DNA of 64,000 bases from Eutypella sp. D-1 (taxonomy: Eukaryota > Ascomycota > Sordariomycetes > Xylariales > Diatrypaceae): NCBI GenBank assembly GCA_023313575.1, contig JAJTTP010000012.1:248001-312000 (forward strand). The letters are read 5' to 3'. This document shows, one piece after another, positions 11,911 through 25,480 of this stretch. Made by a program: the position numbers and the translations under genes. Positions within the stretch are counted from its first letter, which is position 1; every line of letters begins with the position of its first letter. The notes beneath the pieces were generated by a model. It was not told the origin of the DNA. It worked only from the letters and a program-made list of their open reading frames with translations, and made no database searches.

Positions 11911-14900
11911 TATTAATATATTATAACTTAAGTAATATTTATTAATAATTAATTTTTTTTTTAAAGCTGTTAAGGTTTTTTTATATATAAATATCTTTTT
12001 ATATAGCGTTTTCGTTTAAGTTTTTTTAAGTAATAAAGTTAAGCCTTATTATCGCCTTAAGTAATAGTTTAACCTTTTTACGTCCCCTTTGCTTATATAT
12101 AAACTTTAAAGCTTATTCCCAGGCTAAGACACCTTTTTTCCTATCCATTATAATATATATATTATAATATTAACAATTTATATAAAAAAGTTATTTACCT
12201 TTATATATTTTAATTAAATTATTATAATAAAGGCGTATGTATATATATATATAAAATATTTAAATATAAGTAAAACAAGTATATTTTAATAATATCGTAT
12301 TAGTTATTTACGGTTTAAAAAGGAAAAGTTTAATATTTAATTTTTAATATAAAAATAACGAAGGAAGTACGAAACCGCATATTTTATATTTAAATTCCAT
12401 AAGATAAAAAGCTTGAAAATATAATTATTACGTTTATTTTATTAATATTTTTATATATATCGAACTATATGGTATAAATATATAGCTTTAAAAGCTATAA
12501 ACTTTATTAATTTTCTTTATCCATATTTCTTATTCTTTTATTTATTAGAATTTACGGTTACTTATTAAAATATATTTAAAGTAAATAAATATAAAACTTA
12601 TTAATTAATAACTTAAGATTAATTATACCAGATAAGAAATTACTTAATAACGTCTGGATTTATTTAACCGAATAATTTAAGCAATATTAATTCCAGTTAT
12701 GTATTTGTTTTTTTATCGAATAATATAAAAAGGCTAACTACGATAACCGGCTTACTATATAACGTTTAAAACAGCTTTAATAAATATTAATATCTTATTA
12801 ACTACCCTTTTAATATGTATAAATAAGTATATAACCTGGAGCATATATAACTTAAACAAACCATGCATAAAAATAATGCATTAATTAATTAAAACTAATA
12901 GCTTTTATTAAAGTTAAAGAACTGCCGAAATGGAAATCGCTAATTAATAAAGCAATCGGAAACGGTTATATCGGATTTAAGGGTTAAAATCGTATAACTC
13001 GTTAAAGAAAAAACTAAACGTAATAAAGCGTTAAATATTGCAGCTTTTTAAATCATAAACTACAAAGCATAAATTACCGCCTTTAAGTTTAAAATTAATA
13101 CGTTATACGCTTTTTAAAATTAACCTATAGTTAAAAGTGTAGCGCTTATTATAAAAAAGCGAAAAAAGGAAAATAACGGTGGATAAAAAGTAAAAAAAAA
13201 GGCTGCCGTAAATTAAAAGGATTTTTTTATCGAAAACTTTTTTAATAAGCCTTTAAATTATACCGAAAAATATTTTAAAAGGTAACGTTTAATAATATAA
13301 CCCGATTTACATTAACGTAATAATATTTTTAAGCTTTTTATTAAGTATATAATTTTAATTATTTTTATTATATTATTTTACTAAATATTAAAAATTTGCT
13401 TAATTAAATACGTAATTATTATTTTAATTATATTTAAATATATATAATAACTTATAAAGTTTTTATCGAGGTTAAATATAAACTAATCCGCTATAAGCCT
13501 TTTTAATACGAACTTAACTTATTAAATTAAAAGCGTGCCTTAAGAATATTTAAATATTTAATCCTTAACCATGTCGATAAGCAAAGCAATACGTAAACGC
13601 AAAGGTAAGTTAATAAGTTATTTAATAACCGTAAAACAGCTTTTATAAAAAAACGGAAACAGGAAAACCGATAATGGTAATAATTGCTTATAATTTAAAA
13701 TACGATTATAAAAAAACTTATCGGTTTTAACGGAAGCTATCCGTTAATAAATTACGGTAAATAAATTATTATTTAAAACGCGAAATCTTTAATATTTTTT
13801 AAATATCCTTATTTTACTATATCCTTTAAAACCCCCGGGTTCGGTAAATTTAAACGTATTTTTATACCCGAAAAACGGCATTTGTTAATAAAGGCTATAA
13901 ATTATAATAAAGATGTTAATTAAAAAAGCCTTATTAAAAATACGATAATAATGGCGACCGAATAAGCATAATCGAGCGAAATTAATTACCTCGCTTGTGC
14001 CGTTAATAAACCTTAACGTCTTTTATTTAAATTAAAGATCCCGAAAATGGGTTTTTTTTTAAATCTTTAATTCGATATTTTATACTTTAATCTTTATTAA
14101 AGTCGAAATTACTTCGCTTTCGGTTAATATTAATAAAGATAAGTTTATTTTAATCTTTTTATTTTATAATTATTAAATTATTAAAATTAAACTTTATAAA
14201 ATCTTATCGTTTCTCCTTAAGTATAAAAAAGGCTAATAATAACGTTATAACGGCATTAGCGAATGTAATAAAAAGACTGGCTGGAATTTATAATACCTTT
14301 AATATTTAACATTAACCCTTTTCCCACCTTTTAATAATGCGAGATAAATCTTTTATTAAGCTTTTTTTTTGTTTAAAATTATAAAACGAAGTATATACAG
14401 ACCATAATATAAAATTTAAAATTATAGCCTGTGCATAGCATTTTATTTAATATACTAAGGGGAAGTCGAATCGCTTTTTTATTACTTTAGCGAAAAACGT
14501 AAAGCACTCCGATAAAAAAAAAATAACGTAATAATTTTCGACCTTAAAAAATACGAATTAATATACCGACCGGTAATAATAATTTCTTTCGTAATATTAT
14601 GTTATAATATATTATGTTAAGAACGGAATTATTATGTAATTAATTAAATTTAAAACATTTAATATAAATAATTAATAGCTGATTCCAGGCTGATATCTTT
14701 AATATATATATACCATTTATTAAATATTTATTAAAATGTTTAACTAAAGTTTATTAAGCTATTACGTATTCCATCCACTAACTTTTTAATTAGCTTTTTA
14801 ATAATTTATTACGGATTCTTATGTACATATAATATAAACCACAAAATGGCCCATTCCGTGGTGTACGAATAAAATTTCCGGATATAATAAAAATCGCTTA

Positions 14901-15362
14901 ACTAATAATAAGACCATATTTTAAAACTTAATAAATACATGTCTTATATATAAACCCGAGTTTTTTTCGGACTTAATTTATTTTTTTTAATTATTATATA
15001 AATAATTATACCTTTAAAAATATATTTTAACATAAGCAATGCCGTATAACTAGCTTTACCGCTTATTTATTATCTTAAAAACCCAGCTGTTTTTTACGCT
15101 TAAGTTTTATTAAGTCGATATAAAGTTTTATATTAACATAATTTATATAAAGATCGAAAACACGAAAAATAACATAAATTAAATTTTATATAAAATAATA
15201 TTTTATTTAATTATATAAGTATTATTAAGTTACCCCGTTATAAAAATAAACGATATACGGGCGTGGTTTTTAATTTACTTTTTTATATTAAATATAGCTT
15301 ATAAAAAACGGCGTATTATATAACCCCGGCGTTATCTTTACCTCGATATAATACTGTGGGCG

Positions 15363-15554
15363 CTAGTTTATATACTTATCCGCAAGCAACTTACGCCGTA
15401 TAAACATGTTTGTTAAAGTGTCCGCTTTATTATTATATATAATATCGGAATTTTTATCGCCGATCCAGCTGCATATATCCGCATATTTTAAATATCCCGT
15501 TATGTACTTTTTAATAGTGCTTTTCCAGTTCTTATGGGAAAATCCCGGGAGCAA
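15363..15554 (-). pseudogene. LINE (Tad1-like) RNase H fragment
   Basis: A 63-codon open stretch on the minus strand contains CSWIGDKNSDIIYNNKADTL. It matches the RNase H pattern of fungal non-LTR retrotransposons, in which W-x-PGH is followed by an I-x-GNE-x-AD motif; the conserved PGH and GNE have been changed in a way that fits mutation. The parent element would lie mainly at higher coordinates, where I could not read a reverse transcriptase motif. It is surely non-functional. The family call rests on this one motif. Confidence 0.5.
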
Positions 15555-18199
15555 TAAGGTTAGCGATAATAAGATTTTAAAAACTTAAAAGAAAAAAAAG
15601 AAAAATGTTTTTACTAGTTAAGTTAATAACTTAAAATATATTTTATTAAAAGAAACTTATAAATAATTTGCCGGCGGCTTTTATTATCCCGTTACGTTTA
15701 ACCTGCGAGCCGAATAAGCTAAATTTATCGAAGACCCGGCCTACGGATATAGCTAACCCTTCCGGGAAAGCGTTTAAAAGTTTGGCTACGTTAAAAGCAA
15801 AACTTAAGACTTGGTTTCTCCTTGTTACGGTAACAATTTAAGATAAAAGTTCATTATATATATTAATAATAAATCTCCGCCGCTCGGATAAACTTTAAAA
15901 CGGGTCCGGCTAAGCATTTACGAATTAAAAAAAGTAAAATACCGTAAGTAAAGGCTATAAAAGCAGCTTAAATAAAATCTTTTAACAGAATATTTTTAAA
16001 ATATATTTTATAATCTTAATGTAAAATTTACCCGGTTAATAAAATATCCGAAAGCGTTTAATTCGATATATAGCCATATTGCCTTTATAATAATAAGTAA
16101 AAAATCCTCGAGATAAATTTAAAATATATTTAATCCTGTTATAAAGGTTTAAAAAGCGGCTTTATAGCCGGATTTACCTTTATTTAATGCCGATATGCGC
16201 AATATTTATTAATAAAAATACTAAGATTAATTATATATAAATAATACATCTGCGAATTTAAAAAATAAGTTATTAAATTTTTCCGTAATTACTTACCCTA
16301 GTCGTTTAATAATAGCTTATATTAAAAACTAATTTAAAGAAAATAATTCGTTAATAACCGCGTTATTATAAAATTAAAATATTATTTAAGTTATTTTTAC
16401 CGGTAATATTATTAAGGTTGTTAAGATTGCCGAATGTAATATATGTGAAAAAGCTTTATGCGCTATTTTCCGGAAGTTCGCCCTTTATAAAAGCTATAAT
16501 CGGAATTATTATTTTTAAGTTTTAAACGGTATAAATCTTAATCTTAAACAATATTGTTATTTCGATAATATAAAACTATAGCATATTATTCGGAACTAGG
16601 GACGATTAAAGAAAAATTAGCTTATATTTTAAAAAGTAAATTCGGGAAAACCGGATAAGTCGGAGCTTTAAAAGGCAGCTACCCTTATTATAATAAAGGC
16701 CCGATATAATTATTCGCGTGCTTTAAAGCAGGATAAGAAAAATCGAAAGGCGGAGAAATTTTAAAGCTTATAAATGCTATGTTTACTTATATCGTATAAG
16801 GCTTAAAAAAAGAATTTAAAAAATATTAAAAAAAACCCCGTATGGCCCTTTTTTTAAAAGCTTAAAGCAGGTTTTAAATAAAAAGTTATATTAAAATAAA
16901 TCGGTAAATTAAGACCATTTAACAAATTAATTACGTTTAACCTTACCACGTACTTTTTTAATTTTTTTAAAGGTAACATTAGCGGGACTGCCCGATTTTC
17001 CACGTAAAAACCGAAAAAAGTTAATAATTAATTAAGCGGTATTAATAATAATATTAACTTTGCTTTTAATATTTAAAATATATTGCTTATTTTTAATATT
17101 ACCGAAACCTTATTATAAAATAATAACTAACTTTTTAAATTTAAGCTTAAAAATTTAAATATTATCGATAAAAAGTTCTTTATCGAGTTAATTTAAAGGC
17201 CGTACGTATATTTTAATAATAACGGATTGCATTTAATCCCGATTATTTTTATAAACTACTTTATTAATCTCGGCCGTTAATCGATTTATAACGATAATAT
17301 TAATACGTAAGGATTTAAATTTATTAATAACATAGCTTAAGTAATAAATAAAAATAATAAAAATAAAGATAAAGAATTGTAACGGCTTATAACTAACAAA
17401 TTATAAAATAATAAAACATAAATATAAGGTTTTTTAATCGGTTAAAGCTTTTTTAAATATATATATTTAGCTTTAAATTTCGTTACTACTAACCTTATTA
17501 CGGTAAAACAAGTTAAGATGCCCTTTTTAATAACCGATAACTAAAGCGATACTTATAAAAAAAGCATAATTAATATATTAAAAAATAAAATTCGTCTTTT
17601 ATAAAACTTTCGCTATATAAATATTGTATAATATCTCGAATTTAATTTATTAACGCAGTACCTTAATATTTTTTTAAAATATATACCTGGAAATTTTATA
17701 TAAATAATACTTAATTCGTATAACGCTTTTTCTAAACCCTTTATACAGAATTTTATCCGCTAAGTTCTTAATAAATTCTTTTACTTATATAACCGAAACA
17801 TCGTTTATTAAAATATTAAAAGTGTAAATATATTAATTAATAACTACGGCATAATTAAATTCTTTAACTTTAAAATAAGTAATAAACTTAAAATAATAAA
17901 TATTATAAGCGGTAAAAATAATAACAAGCAGCGGCTTTTTTTTAAGGTTCGGTTTTTTAAATAACGCCGGAAGTCGTTAAATAAACCGCGTATACTTATA
18001 AGGCGGATATTTGGTTTTTAAGTTACTTTATTATTAAAATAATAATAAAGGACTACCCTTTCCTTAAATACAGTTAGTTATAAGCCATTTTTAAAATTAG
18101 TAATAGCAAGGCTTTACTTATTATCGCAGATAGTGCCAGTCCGGAAGCTAAGAAATTCCTTTAATAAATATTTATAATCGATTATACCTTCCGGCTTAA

Positions 18200-18840
18200 C
18201 GTTAAAAAGCTTATGCTCAGTACATTTTTAAATCCAATACCTTTAAATACTATGGATTAATTATTTAAATATTTTTACCGCGGGAAACTAAGTATTACCG
18301 CTTAAAAAAATGGTTCGAAGCCATTCTTTAAGTATTTTAATCGTTAATAACCTGGTCTTACATTTGCCCAGTTATTATCTTGGTTTAACTTTAAGATTAT
18401 AAATATTTTTCTTATTTTTACGGACTTGCCTATTAAATATAAGGTAAAATTACTCGTTAAAAAGATTACGCGTAACGCACGGAAACAGTGGTGGTTACGC
18501 GTCGAGCGGAATTTTTTACAAAGATATAAAAGCTGGGAACTGGAATACTATATCCGCTACCCAAAGGAGCTGGACGTACTAACCAGGCCGGCACTATACC
18601 ACTACCTTACCATTCGGACGGGCTACGAGGATTTCGTATAGTATTACCGCTAATTCCGACACCCAGGTGCCAAGCTGGAATGTTTATACGGAAGGGATAA
18701 AAACCTTTAACATCTGGTGTTATATAAACAGGTATAAACTACTTTTATTAAATGGCTTTATAAGCATAACCGGCGGTTTAAGTTAGGAGAAAAGGCGAAA
18801 TTATACTTGGAAAAGTTAATACATAATCCTTAAAACTTTA
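18200..18840 (+). pseudogene. LINE ORF2 C-terminal end (Tad1-like), RIP-damaged
   Basis: The surviving frame 18426-18641 ends with LYHYLTIRTGYEDF and continues, past TAG and TAA stops, into YYR-FRHPGAKLECLYGRDKN-HLVLY. This is the typical tail of fungal LINE ORF2 proteins (L-x-ARTGHGDF, then YH-x-RF-x-H and C-x-CGR-x-K). The stops sit where CAG or TGG-type codons would be expected, consistent with RIP. Upstream sequence near 18240-18320 may contain the degraded W-x-GNE RNase H motif, but that reading is weak. Confidence 0.6.
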
Positions 18841-19930
18841 AAAGGTTTTTCGAGATAACGGGCTTTTATAACAATATCTGCCCTTAACAGGAACGGAATT
18901 AAAAAGGAGAATAAAAGGGTTAGCGTTAAGATGTATTAAAGTTATGGCTATTATAAGGACAAAAGTATTAGCTATAAAATAACTATATGCTTTTATTTCT
19001 GGTTATTTTCCATTATCCGTTTCCGTTTCTGTTTCCGCCCTTGGACAAGCGATAGCGTAAATAATTAACATGATAATTAAAGCCTTTTTTAACATAATAA
19101 AATCCTAAGGCCTTAAGGGGGGCCTTAGCAGTAATAATCTTTATAAATGGAATATAGCAAATATAAACAATTAATAATAAAATTGTATAAATTAAATTAT
19201 TTAATACCTTATCGTTATAATTTCTAATTATATAACGAAATATGCTTATAAAGGTATAATAATTTTTATTTTAAAATCCTTATTAACAACCTTTATAATA
19301 TACCCGTAATATTTCGAGGCCTTTTTATAAACGTTAAATATATTTGTAAAAACTAACCTTTAGTTTTTAACTCGAATATTAAAAGATATAAATATAAAAA
19401 AGGGATGGTACATATAAGATATCCGAAAAAGCATTAATAAAAAGCGTTTTTTTAAAAGGATTTAATAATAATGACGTATTATAACAATGCTTTCGGCTAA
19501 GAATAAATTAAACGGTATATTTATAAAGCTGATAAAAAGTTTAATAAAAGTCGATATGAATATTTAAAATATTAAGCAGTATAATCCTTGGGACAAGTTA
19601 TAAGTGAAAATAACGGCTTAAAAAAGCATGAACTATTATCCGGTTTAATACTTCGCTTTTTGTATAAACCTTATAATTTATATATAACTGATTTTACGAT
19701 TTATTAAGCTGGCTTATGGTCTTAACATGCCGACTTAGTGCGTGGGATAATGTCTTATAGCGGAACTTTATTTATTATAATAGGATAAAAGCCTGCTTAA
19801 GTTTTGTCGTTACCGCGTAAATATACGATACGGCAGCTTATTAACTTTAATAAAGATAAAGCTAACGGCCTTGATAATTTTCATATTATTATAAAGTTAA
19901 CGACGTTATTCGGACTATTATTATTATTAT

Positions 19931-20284
19931 TATTATTTAACGCCCGGGGAGCAGCTGATTGCTGCTCCACAGCCTCCCTGGGGCATAAGGGGCGTGCTAG
20001 GCTAGGACTTACTTTATATAACAACAGTACATAGACACCTATCTAACAAATCCAGTCCAAAGACGTTCTCGCCGACGGCGTCCCGAGCTGCAACCTCCCT
20101 GCGGCCAAGTGAGGGTAGTCTTCAGCTTCTACCTTTCCAGTCCCATTGTAGGCTCTAGGATGATATACATCCTCCCCAACGCCTTTCCAAGCCTTATGTT
20201 CTTCGGTCCGTGAAACTCCGGGTCACGCGCTGTAGCGCATGCTAAGTAGACTACATAAAGAAACAAGTCAAAGGCTGCTGAGTT
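19931..20284. other. spacer between RIP block and hAT remnant
   Basis: Normal base composition. A 10-bp inverted sequence (GGGGAGCAGC with GCTGCTCC nearby) lies at about 19947-19968 and might be part of a transposon end. No gene is visible. Confidence 0.35.
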
Positions 20285-20885
20285 ACCTGATTCCAGGTAT
20301 ATAGTCGTCAACGTCAACGCCGCTTGGGATAAGCTAAATGAATACTATTACAAGCTCGACGAGACCCCTATTTACTACGCTGCTGTTGCACTCCATCCTG
20401 GCCTACGATGAGCCTATTTCGAAAGGGAATGGGAGGATCATCCCGATTGGATCGAAAAGGCGAAGTCAATGGTACAATGCCTTTGGGATGAAGAGTATCG
20501 TTTTGTCAACTTGCCTTCAAAGCCTAACAATACACGCCCGACTAAGCCATCGAAGCTAGGGAAGAATTCCTTACAAGCGCACCTATACCGGAAGCGCAAA
20601 GGAAACACCCCTGATTCAGATGATCCCTCAGAGCGCAGACCTGACGATAAATTCGACGAATACAAAGCATGGTGTATGGATTTCAACCCTACAGATTGTG
20701 ACGTTGACGACCCTTTCCAATATTGGATCAACCTCGAATTAAAGTACCCTTATTTATCACGAATGGCCCTCGATATATTTATAGTTTAAGTAATGTTAGC
20801 GGAATGTGAAGGGTTATTTTCAGCAGCGGGCCGAATGGTTACAGCACTTCGCAGCAGGCTAGATGCAAAGATAAGTTAGACAACT
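20285..20885 (+). pseudogene. broken hAT-family DNA transposase, C-terminal part
   Basis: Conceptual reading across frames gives AWDKLNEYYYKLDETPIYYA, then ALHPGLR, YFEREWEDHPDWIEKAK, a 106-codon open stretch (20469-20789) ending YPYLSRMALDIF, and after a stop LFSAAGRMVTALRSRLDA. These are in the usual order of the hAT transposase C-terminal part including the dimerisation region (YP-LSRMA and SAAGR motifs). Frame changes and stops show that it is dead. No N-terminal catalytic part or BED zinc finger was found upstream, where the RIP block begins. The identity is firm; the limits are approximate. Confidence 0.75.
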
Positions 20886-22452
20886 TAAACGAAATCAACA
20901 CGATCAATTGAGCTGAAGACAGCAATCCCCTAATTCCAACAATTATTAGGGCAACCGCCTTAGTTCATCCTGGATTTCTCCATAAGTGCAGTATCCTTAG
21001 TTTCCACTCTTCTAGTGACCCATTCAATCAGTTATTCATAGATGCCACATATGGTGAAACCTGTTCTCAAATGAATCTTGGCGCCTGTCTTGCCAATATC
21101 GGTGGAAGGTTAACTCCATGGCCTAAGTAAGTATTCCATACACGATACGAATCCAGCTAATTTCTTACAGTGGGAAATTCTATCTTCAGGGAGGTTGTAG
21201 TGACTGTGTCTTTTACTTTCCTATGAATGCGAGCATTGGGTGTAATTGTCCCCGGAATGATGCGGCCGGTCAGTCTGGATATACTGAGTTCGATTTAGGT
21301 AATAGGCCACTCCAAAATATATTGGGTTACTCCTGCTAAATATACCTAAATTAGATACGTTGATTTCGACTGGCTATGGCATGATCGATTGTTACGGATT
21401 TGAATCCGCCCTTATTAATTGCTATGATTAATTTTTAATTTTTAATTCACTTAATTGTGGTTTATAAAATTTATAAATAGCTTCATTACCATCTCTTACA
21501 TATTGTAACAGGCATTTATTATTATTATTTAAGGCGCAAAAAAGGGGAGAGGCGGGAATTAAATTAGGTTAGTTAATTATAGGAAAATCCTACCCCACTT
21601 CGCGCAAGAAAAGATTAATCTAACCAATTGAAAGCCCCCATCAAATACTGACGGGAAGATATGATTGGCTAATACAAGCCCATTAATAGAATATCTGTCA
21701 GATACACGCATGTATATTGATCAATGATGATGTTGTTCCTGATCAGTTCGAGTTGCTGATCAAGTGTAGTATATCTAGTCTTTATCGCACAGACCTCCTA
21801 GCGTCGGATAGACTATTATCCACCACACTATAAGCACCCTGGTATCTAACAATAATCGATCGATCGATAGAATCGTCGATTATATAATATGGGTCTCGAT
21901 CGATTAAGGTGTGGTTTCTTATAACGATCGATCGATTGATACTTTCAGTCGATCGATGACCAACCCGGAGGCGTTTCTGGAGGAGAGGGTTAGAAGAGCA
22001 GAGGCAAGGAATGAGTCAGCTGGACAGACGGCACGGAATCTGAAGAAAGAATGCAGAACTAACCTGGGTTCTACAAACTGAATGGAACCATAACAGGGTA
22101 CGTAAAGCATGAGCCAGATGCTTGCAAAGTGACCGAAACGTTCGGAATAAGGACATTTTCTTGCCCTCCCTTCTCCCTTGCACACACACCCCTTGCTCCC
22201 CCTTGCTTTTAATAAGATATCACATGCTTAACCAATTAATTTATATTTACCTGATGAATGCCCATGAATTCATGTCCTACTAAGTGTAACGTCATCAAAT
22301 CCTTATTGTACTGTGTGATGTACACGAATACGGATGCATTCCAGAGATTTTTGAAAGATACAGTACAGTACAGTATGTATTATTAAACTATTGTTCTGTA
22401 AATAGCTATGAGAAGTGCGGGCTAGAACATTCCCCATCTCGATGCAGAAAAG
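20886..22452. other. non-coding stretch with palindromic TCGATCGA cluster
   Basis: No gene can be read. The stretch contains the TCGATCGA cluster at 21855-21957 and a CAGTA microrepeat near 22361-22376. It separates the hAT and copia remnants and probably consists of older repeat debris. Confidence 0.4.
21855..21957. repeat. cluster of TCGATCGA palindromes
   Basis: Within about 100 bp the motif ATCGATCGAT occurs several times (about 21855-21868, 21896-21905, 21924-21938 and 21948-21957). CTATAAG-type and AAGGTGTGG sequences flank them and could pair. The arrangement could be a transposon terminal region or a set of protein-binding palindromes; nothing else identifies it. Confidence 0.5.
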
Positions 22453-22860
22453 ATGGGGCATACAGGGAGTAAAGCCCCATCCATATCTCGAAGTCTATCT
22501 CGGCACCCGCCCTCACCGAGCTCAATTAACCTATATCAACGCCGAGTTGGATCGATCCTGTATGCAGCAGTTATCACTCGAGTCGACATAGCCTTTGCCG
22601 CATCCCGGCTCTCCCGGTTTACTATGAACCCCGGAGAACAACATCACGCTGCTGCTGAGCATTTAATACGATATATGTTGGGAACCAAGACTCTAGCGTT
22701 AGAGCTGGGGGGTGGAGACTCGCTTGACACTTGGAGTGATGCTTCCTTTGCGGACAATACCCTCGACCGGAAGAGTTCACAAGTGTACGTTATGAAGTTG
22801 TTCGGTGGAGTGATTAGATGGAGAGCAAATAAGACAACCAATATGAACTACTTCTCGATC
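22453..22860 (+). pseudogene. Ty1/copia polymerase remnant (RT end and RNase H)
   Basis: A 221-codon open frame contains YQRRVGSILYAAVITRVDIA, then ASRLSRFTMNPGEQHHAAAE, LIRYMLGTKTLALELGG and WSDASFADNTLDRKSSQVYV. This is the copia RNase H region in order (usual form YQS-VGSLLY, TRPDI, LSRF-NP, HW-A-KRVLRYL-GT, SDADWA-D-DRRS-SGY). After about 22845 the similarity ends, although the frame stays open to 23118. The upstream reverse transcriptase and both LTRs are missing. It shows little RIP compared with the blocks to the left, perhaps because it is single copy. Confidence 0.8.
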
Positions 22861-25480
22861 ACCTCGAACATACAGCCCAAGAAACCGTATACCAAGCAAG
22901 GGATAAATGCGGGGGGGATGCAAGGGGACACAACATGGGCCGGTGGTTATGGTACAAAACCGGCCCCAACTCATGTGGGAAGTTGTATGGACCTTGAATG
23001 GTCGAAACTGACTGGGTACGAAGCGCCACTTTCTACTCTGCCTTTCTGCGCAATGGAGGCAGAGGCCGGTCTAGAGGGAACCATGAATCAGCTGCCTAAG
23101 GGAGCGAAAGGATGCTAGAAGTAAAGAATATAAGATGATTCAGTTAGCTAAATATACATTTGTCTCTGACCCAAATTTAGGACTTGAATCCACCCCTTCC
23201 ATCTTTCTTTGCCTCCATACATCATTGTTTGGAAATATCGGCCAGCTTCGAGGAAGAAAACAATGGCTCACCGATGACTGGCGGAAATATAGCTACTGTA
23301 CCAGGAACATTTCCTCTTGATATAATGGCCCACCCACTGTCTAGTCATGTATATAGTCTAAGACCCGCAGATCATCTACCAGAAATGATCCTAAATTTTA
23401 CTGGGCGCTGTATAATACAGTATCCCACCCCTGACTTTAGAGGCTGAGTACTTCTCGAAGCAAGGGGTAAACACCTACGTGGATAAGACCTCGTAGCGAG
23501 AAGGGGGGCAAGATTGCCCAGGAGAAAGGTATGTGCCAGGCGAGAGCTGGGCAACAGCAGGATTCATACCAAGTAAGACAATATGTACAATCTAATTATA
23601 TATTTTTCCAGCTTGAAATAAAAACTAGTGTGATTGTAAATAAGGAGAAAGCAAGGGTGGAAAGAGGAAACTCATCGGTAGGTAGTGGTAGCCGCGAAGT
23701 AAGGGGTAATAATAAATACTGGGGTCGGAGCCATAATGATACGTAAAAACTACAAGCGTAGGGGGTTCTTGTAACGACTTTATTCTCCTTGTATCTAGCG
23801 TTCGTTCGCATCATGGGATTTTAAAATGGCATTCTGGAGGAGGTTACATGGAAAGAACCGCACGGCGTGAGAGTCGTAAAAATACTAGCTCCCTTGCCTG
23901 CTCCTTGTATTATCTGTGCCTTCATTTATATTTAATATCCTTTACTTAGTACTTGAGTCGCCCGACTTTCTTTAGCCAACCGTACGTGCAGACGCTAATG
24001 CCTCACCTTTATCAACCCCGAGTGCATTATGGTCCGAATGAGGTAATCTTGAATTGATTCGGGCAAAGGGTCATTGAGTTATTGTATTTTGAATGGAAAG
24101 ATATGGGTAGAGATGGCTTCATTTTGGGGGTGGGGCTCTCGCGGGGTGGTGCGTGAGAGGGGTGTTCGACTTAATGAAAACTAGTAGCAGACCGAGACGA
24201 GTAAAAATTAAGATGGGCGACCAGCTTGAAGTATATATATGATTGAACATTTGGTTACTAATTTTACATAGATAGTTGAACGAGAGGACGTCGAAAGAAA
24301 CAAGCACATGGAAGGTATATATTGGCAAACACGTTTCGCCTATTTCAACTTAATATTCGATGGAAGAAAGACTCGGGAAGTCCTATAACTCCTTATATGA
24401 CGTCACCTATAGGCTTCATTAACGTTAGATAAACGAAAGTTTGTGCTTCGCGACATTATCCATCTGGTTAGGCTATGGCTAAGGCCTTTAGGACAACTAA
24501 AGATAATGCAAGGGAAATGTATCAAAATCCGGTAATTAACCAAAACAAAGGAACATTACGAATCGCATTAAGGGCCAAGCCTGGATTCGGCCAATTCATA
24601 TCATAGCTTAACTATGGCATATTTTTCCCCTTCATAATTTCCTACGTAACGACAGAACTTCTTTTTCCTTTTTACATAGCCCCTCTTAGGAGACCTTGTA
24701 TCTTATTGCTCGGCACCTTCATTTCCTTTCCCGAACTTGCCAGCGGCTTTGCTCGACTCCATAATCTCCGCACCTGTTCATAATTCCTCCAGCGTTGCTC
24801 TGGAGTATTATTATTTCGGCAGTTCGACCGCGACCTTTGAAAACACCCGGGAACCAGCACGCGCTTCACAAACCTCTAGAGATTGAAGTATTGCTACTAG
24901 CACCATGACAATTACTAAAAGTAACCGAAGTCCGGTCCATCTCATAAGGCGCCTTTTAACGGACCTTAAGCCAATAATGATGGAGCTACCATAGGCCTCA
25001 ACTCCATCCGTAGCTTCTTACCGTCTATAACCATAGCGTGATTGTTTCCCCTTACTTAACCCCTTGCTTTATTTCTCGCCTTTTAGCCCGCTAGAAGGCA
25101 GCAGATCAGCAGCTTGCCTAGTAAGGTTTACGTGGCTCTCAAGAGAAATACAGGCTTAGAATGACAAACTTGATCACACCATGAATAGAAAGCCGACTCC
25201 GGATCTTAAGAGGCTAATGGGTAGGATAGGTAAGCTTGGAAAACAACTTCATGGTGTTCACGCCACGGATTGTTTTTGTGACATATTCCGTTGTATACTT
25301 CTATCTGCAACCACTTACTTAAAGTCTGCTGTCCCCTTGCCTAGCCCCAAGCTATTTATACCATAAGCAGCCGGCAGCCATCAGATAGGCCTCCATAAAT
25401 ATACCCTAGTTGCGGGACATAGTATATCTGACCGCATAGCTTTACATTCCACATTGAATGGGTATCCCACTAATGGCCCT
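22861..25480. other. non-coding region with repeat debris
   Basis: No gene can be supported in 2.6 kb. Short open frames lack domains. A motif of the type CGAAGYAAGGGGTAA occurs at about 23456-23471 and 23696-23709 and again at about 61122-61136, and a 30-bp sequence at 25233-25262 is identical to one at 11384-11413. The stretch precedes the 3' end of the minus-strand NLR-like gene. Confidence 0.4.

Larger units (their letters stand above)
11911..19930. repeat. RIP-degraded A+T-rich transposon block 2
   Basis: Eight kilobases of A+T DNA with stops in every frame and the RIP signature. At least two LINE-derived protein fragments can still be read, on opposite strands (15363-15554 minus; about 18200-18840 plus). 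RIP is weaker near 18400-18830, where a 71-codon frame survives. The right border ends in an ATT microsatellite at about 19918-19945. Confidence 0.7.
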
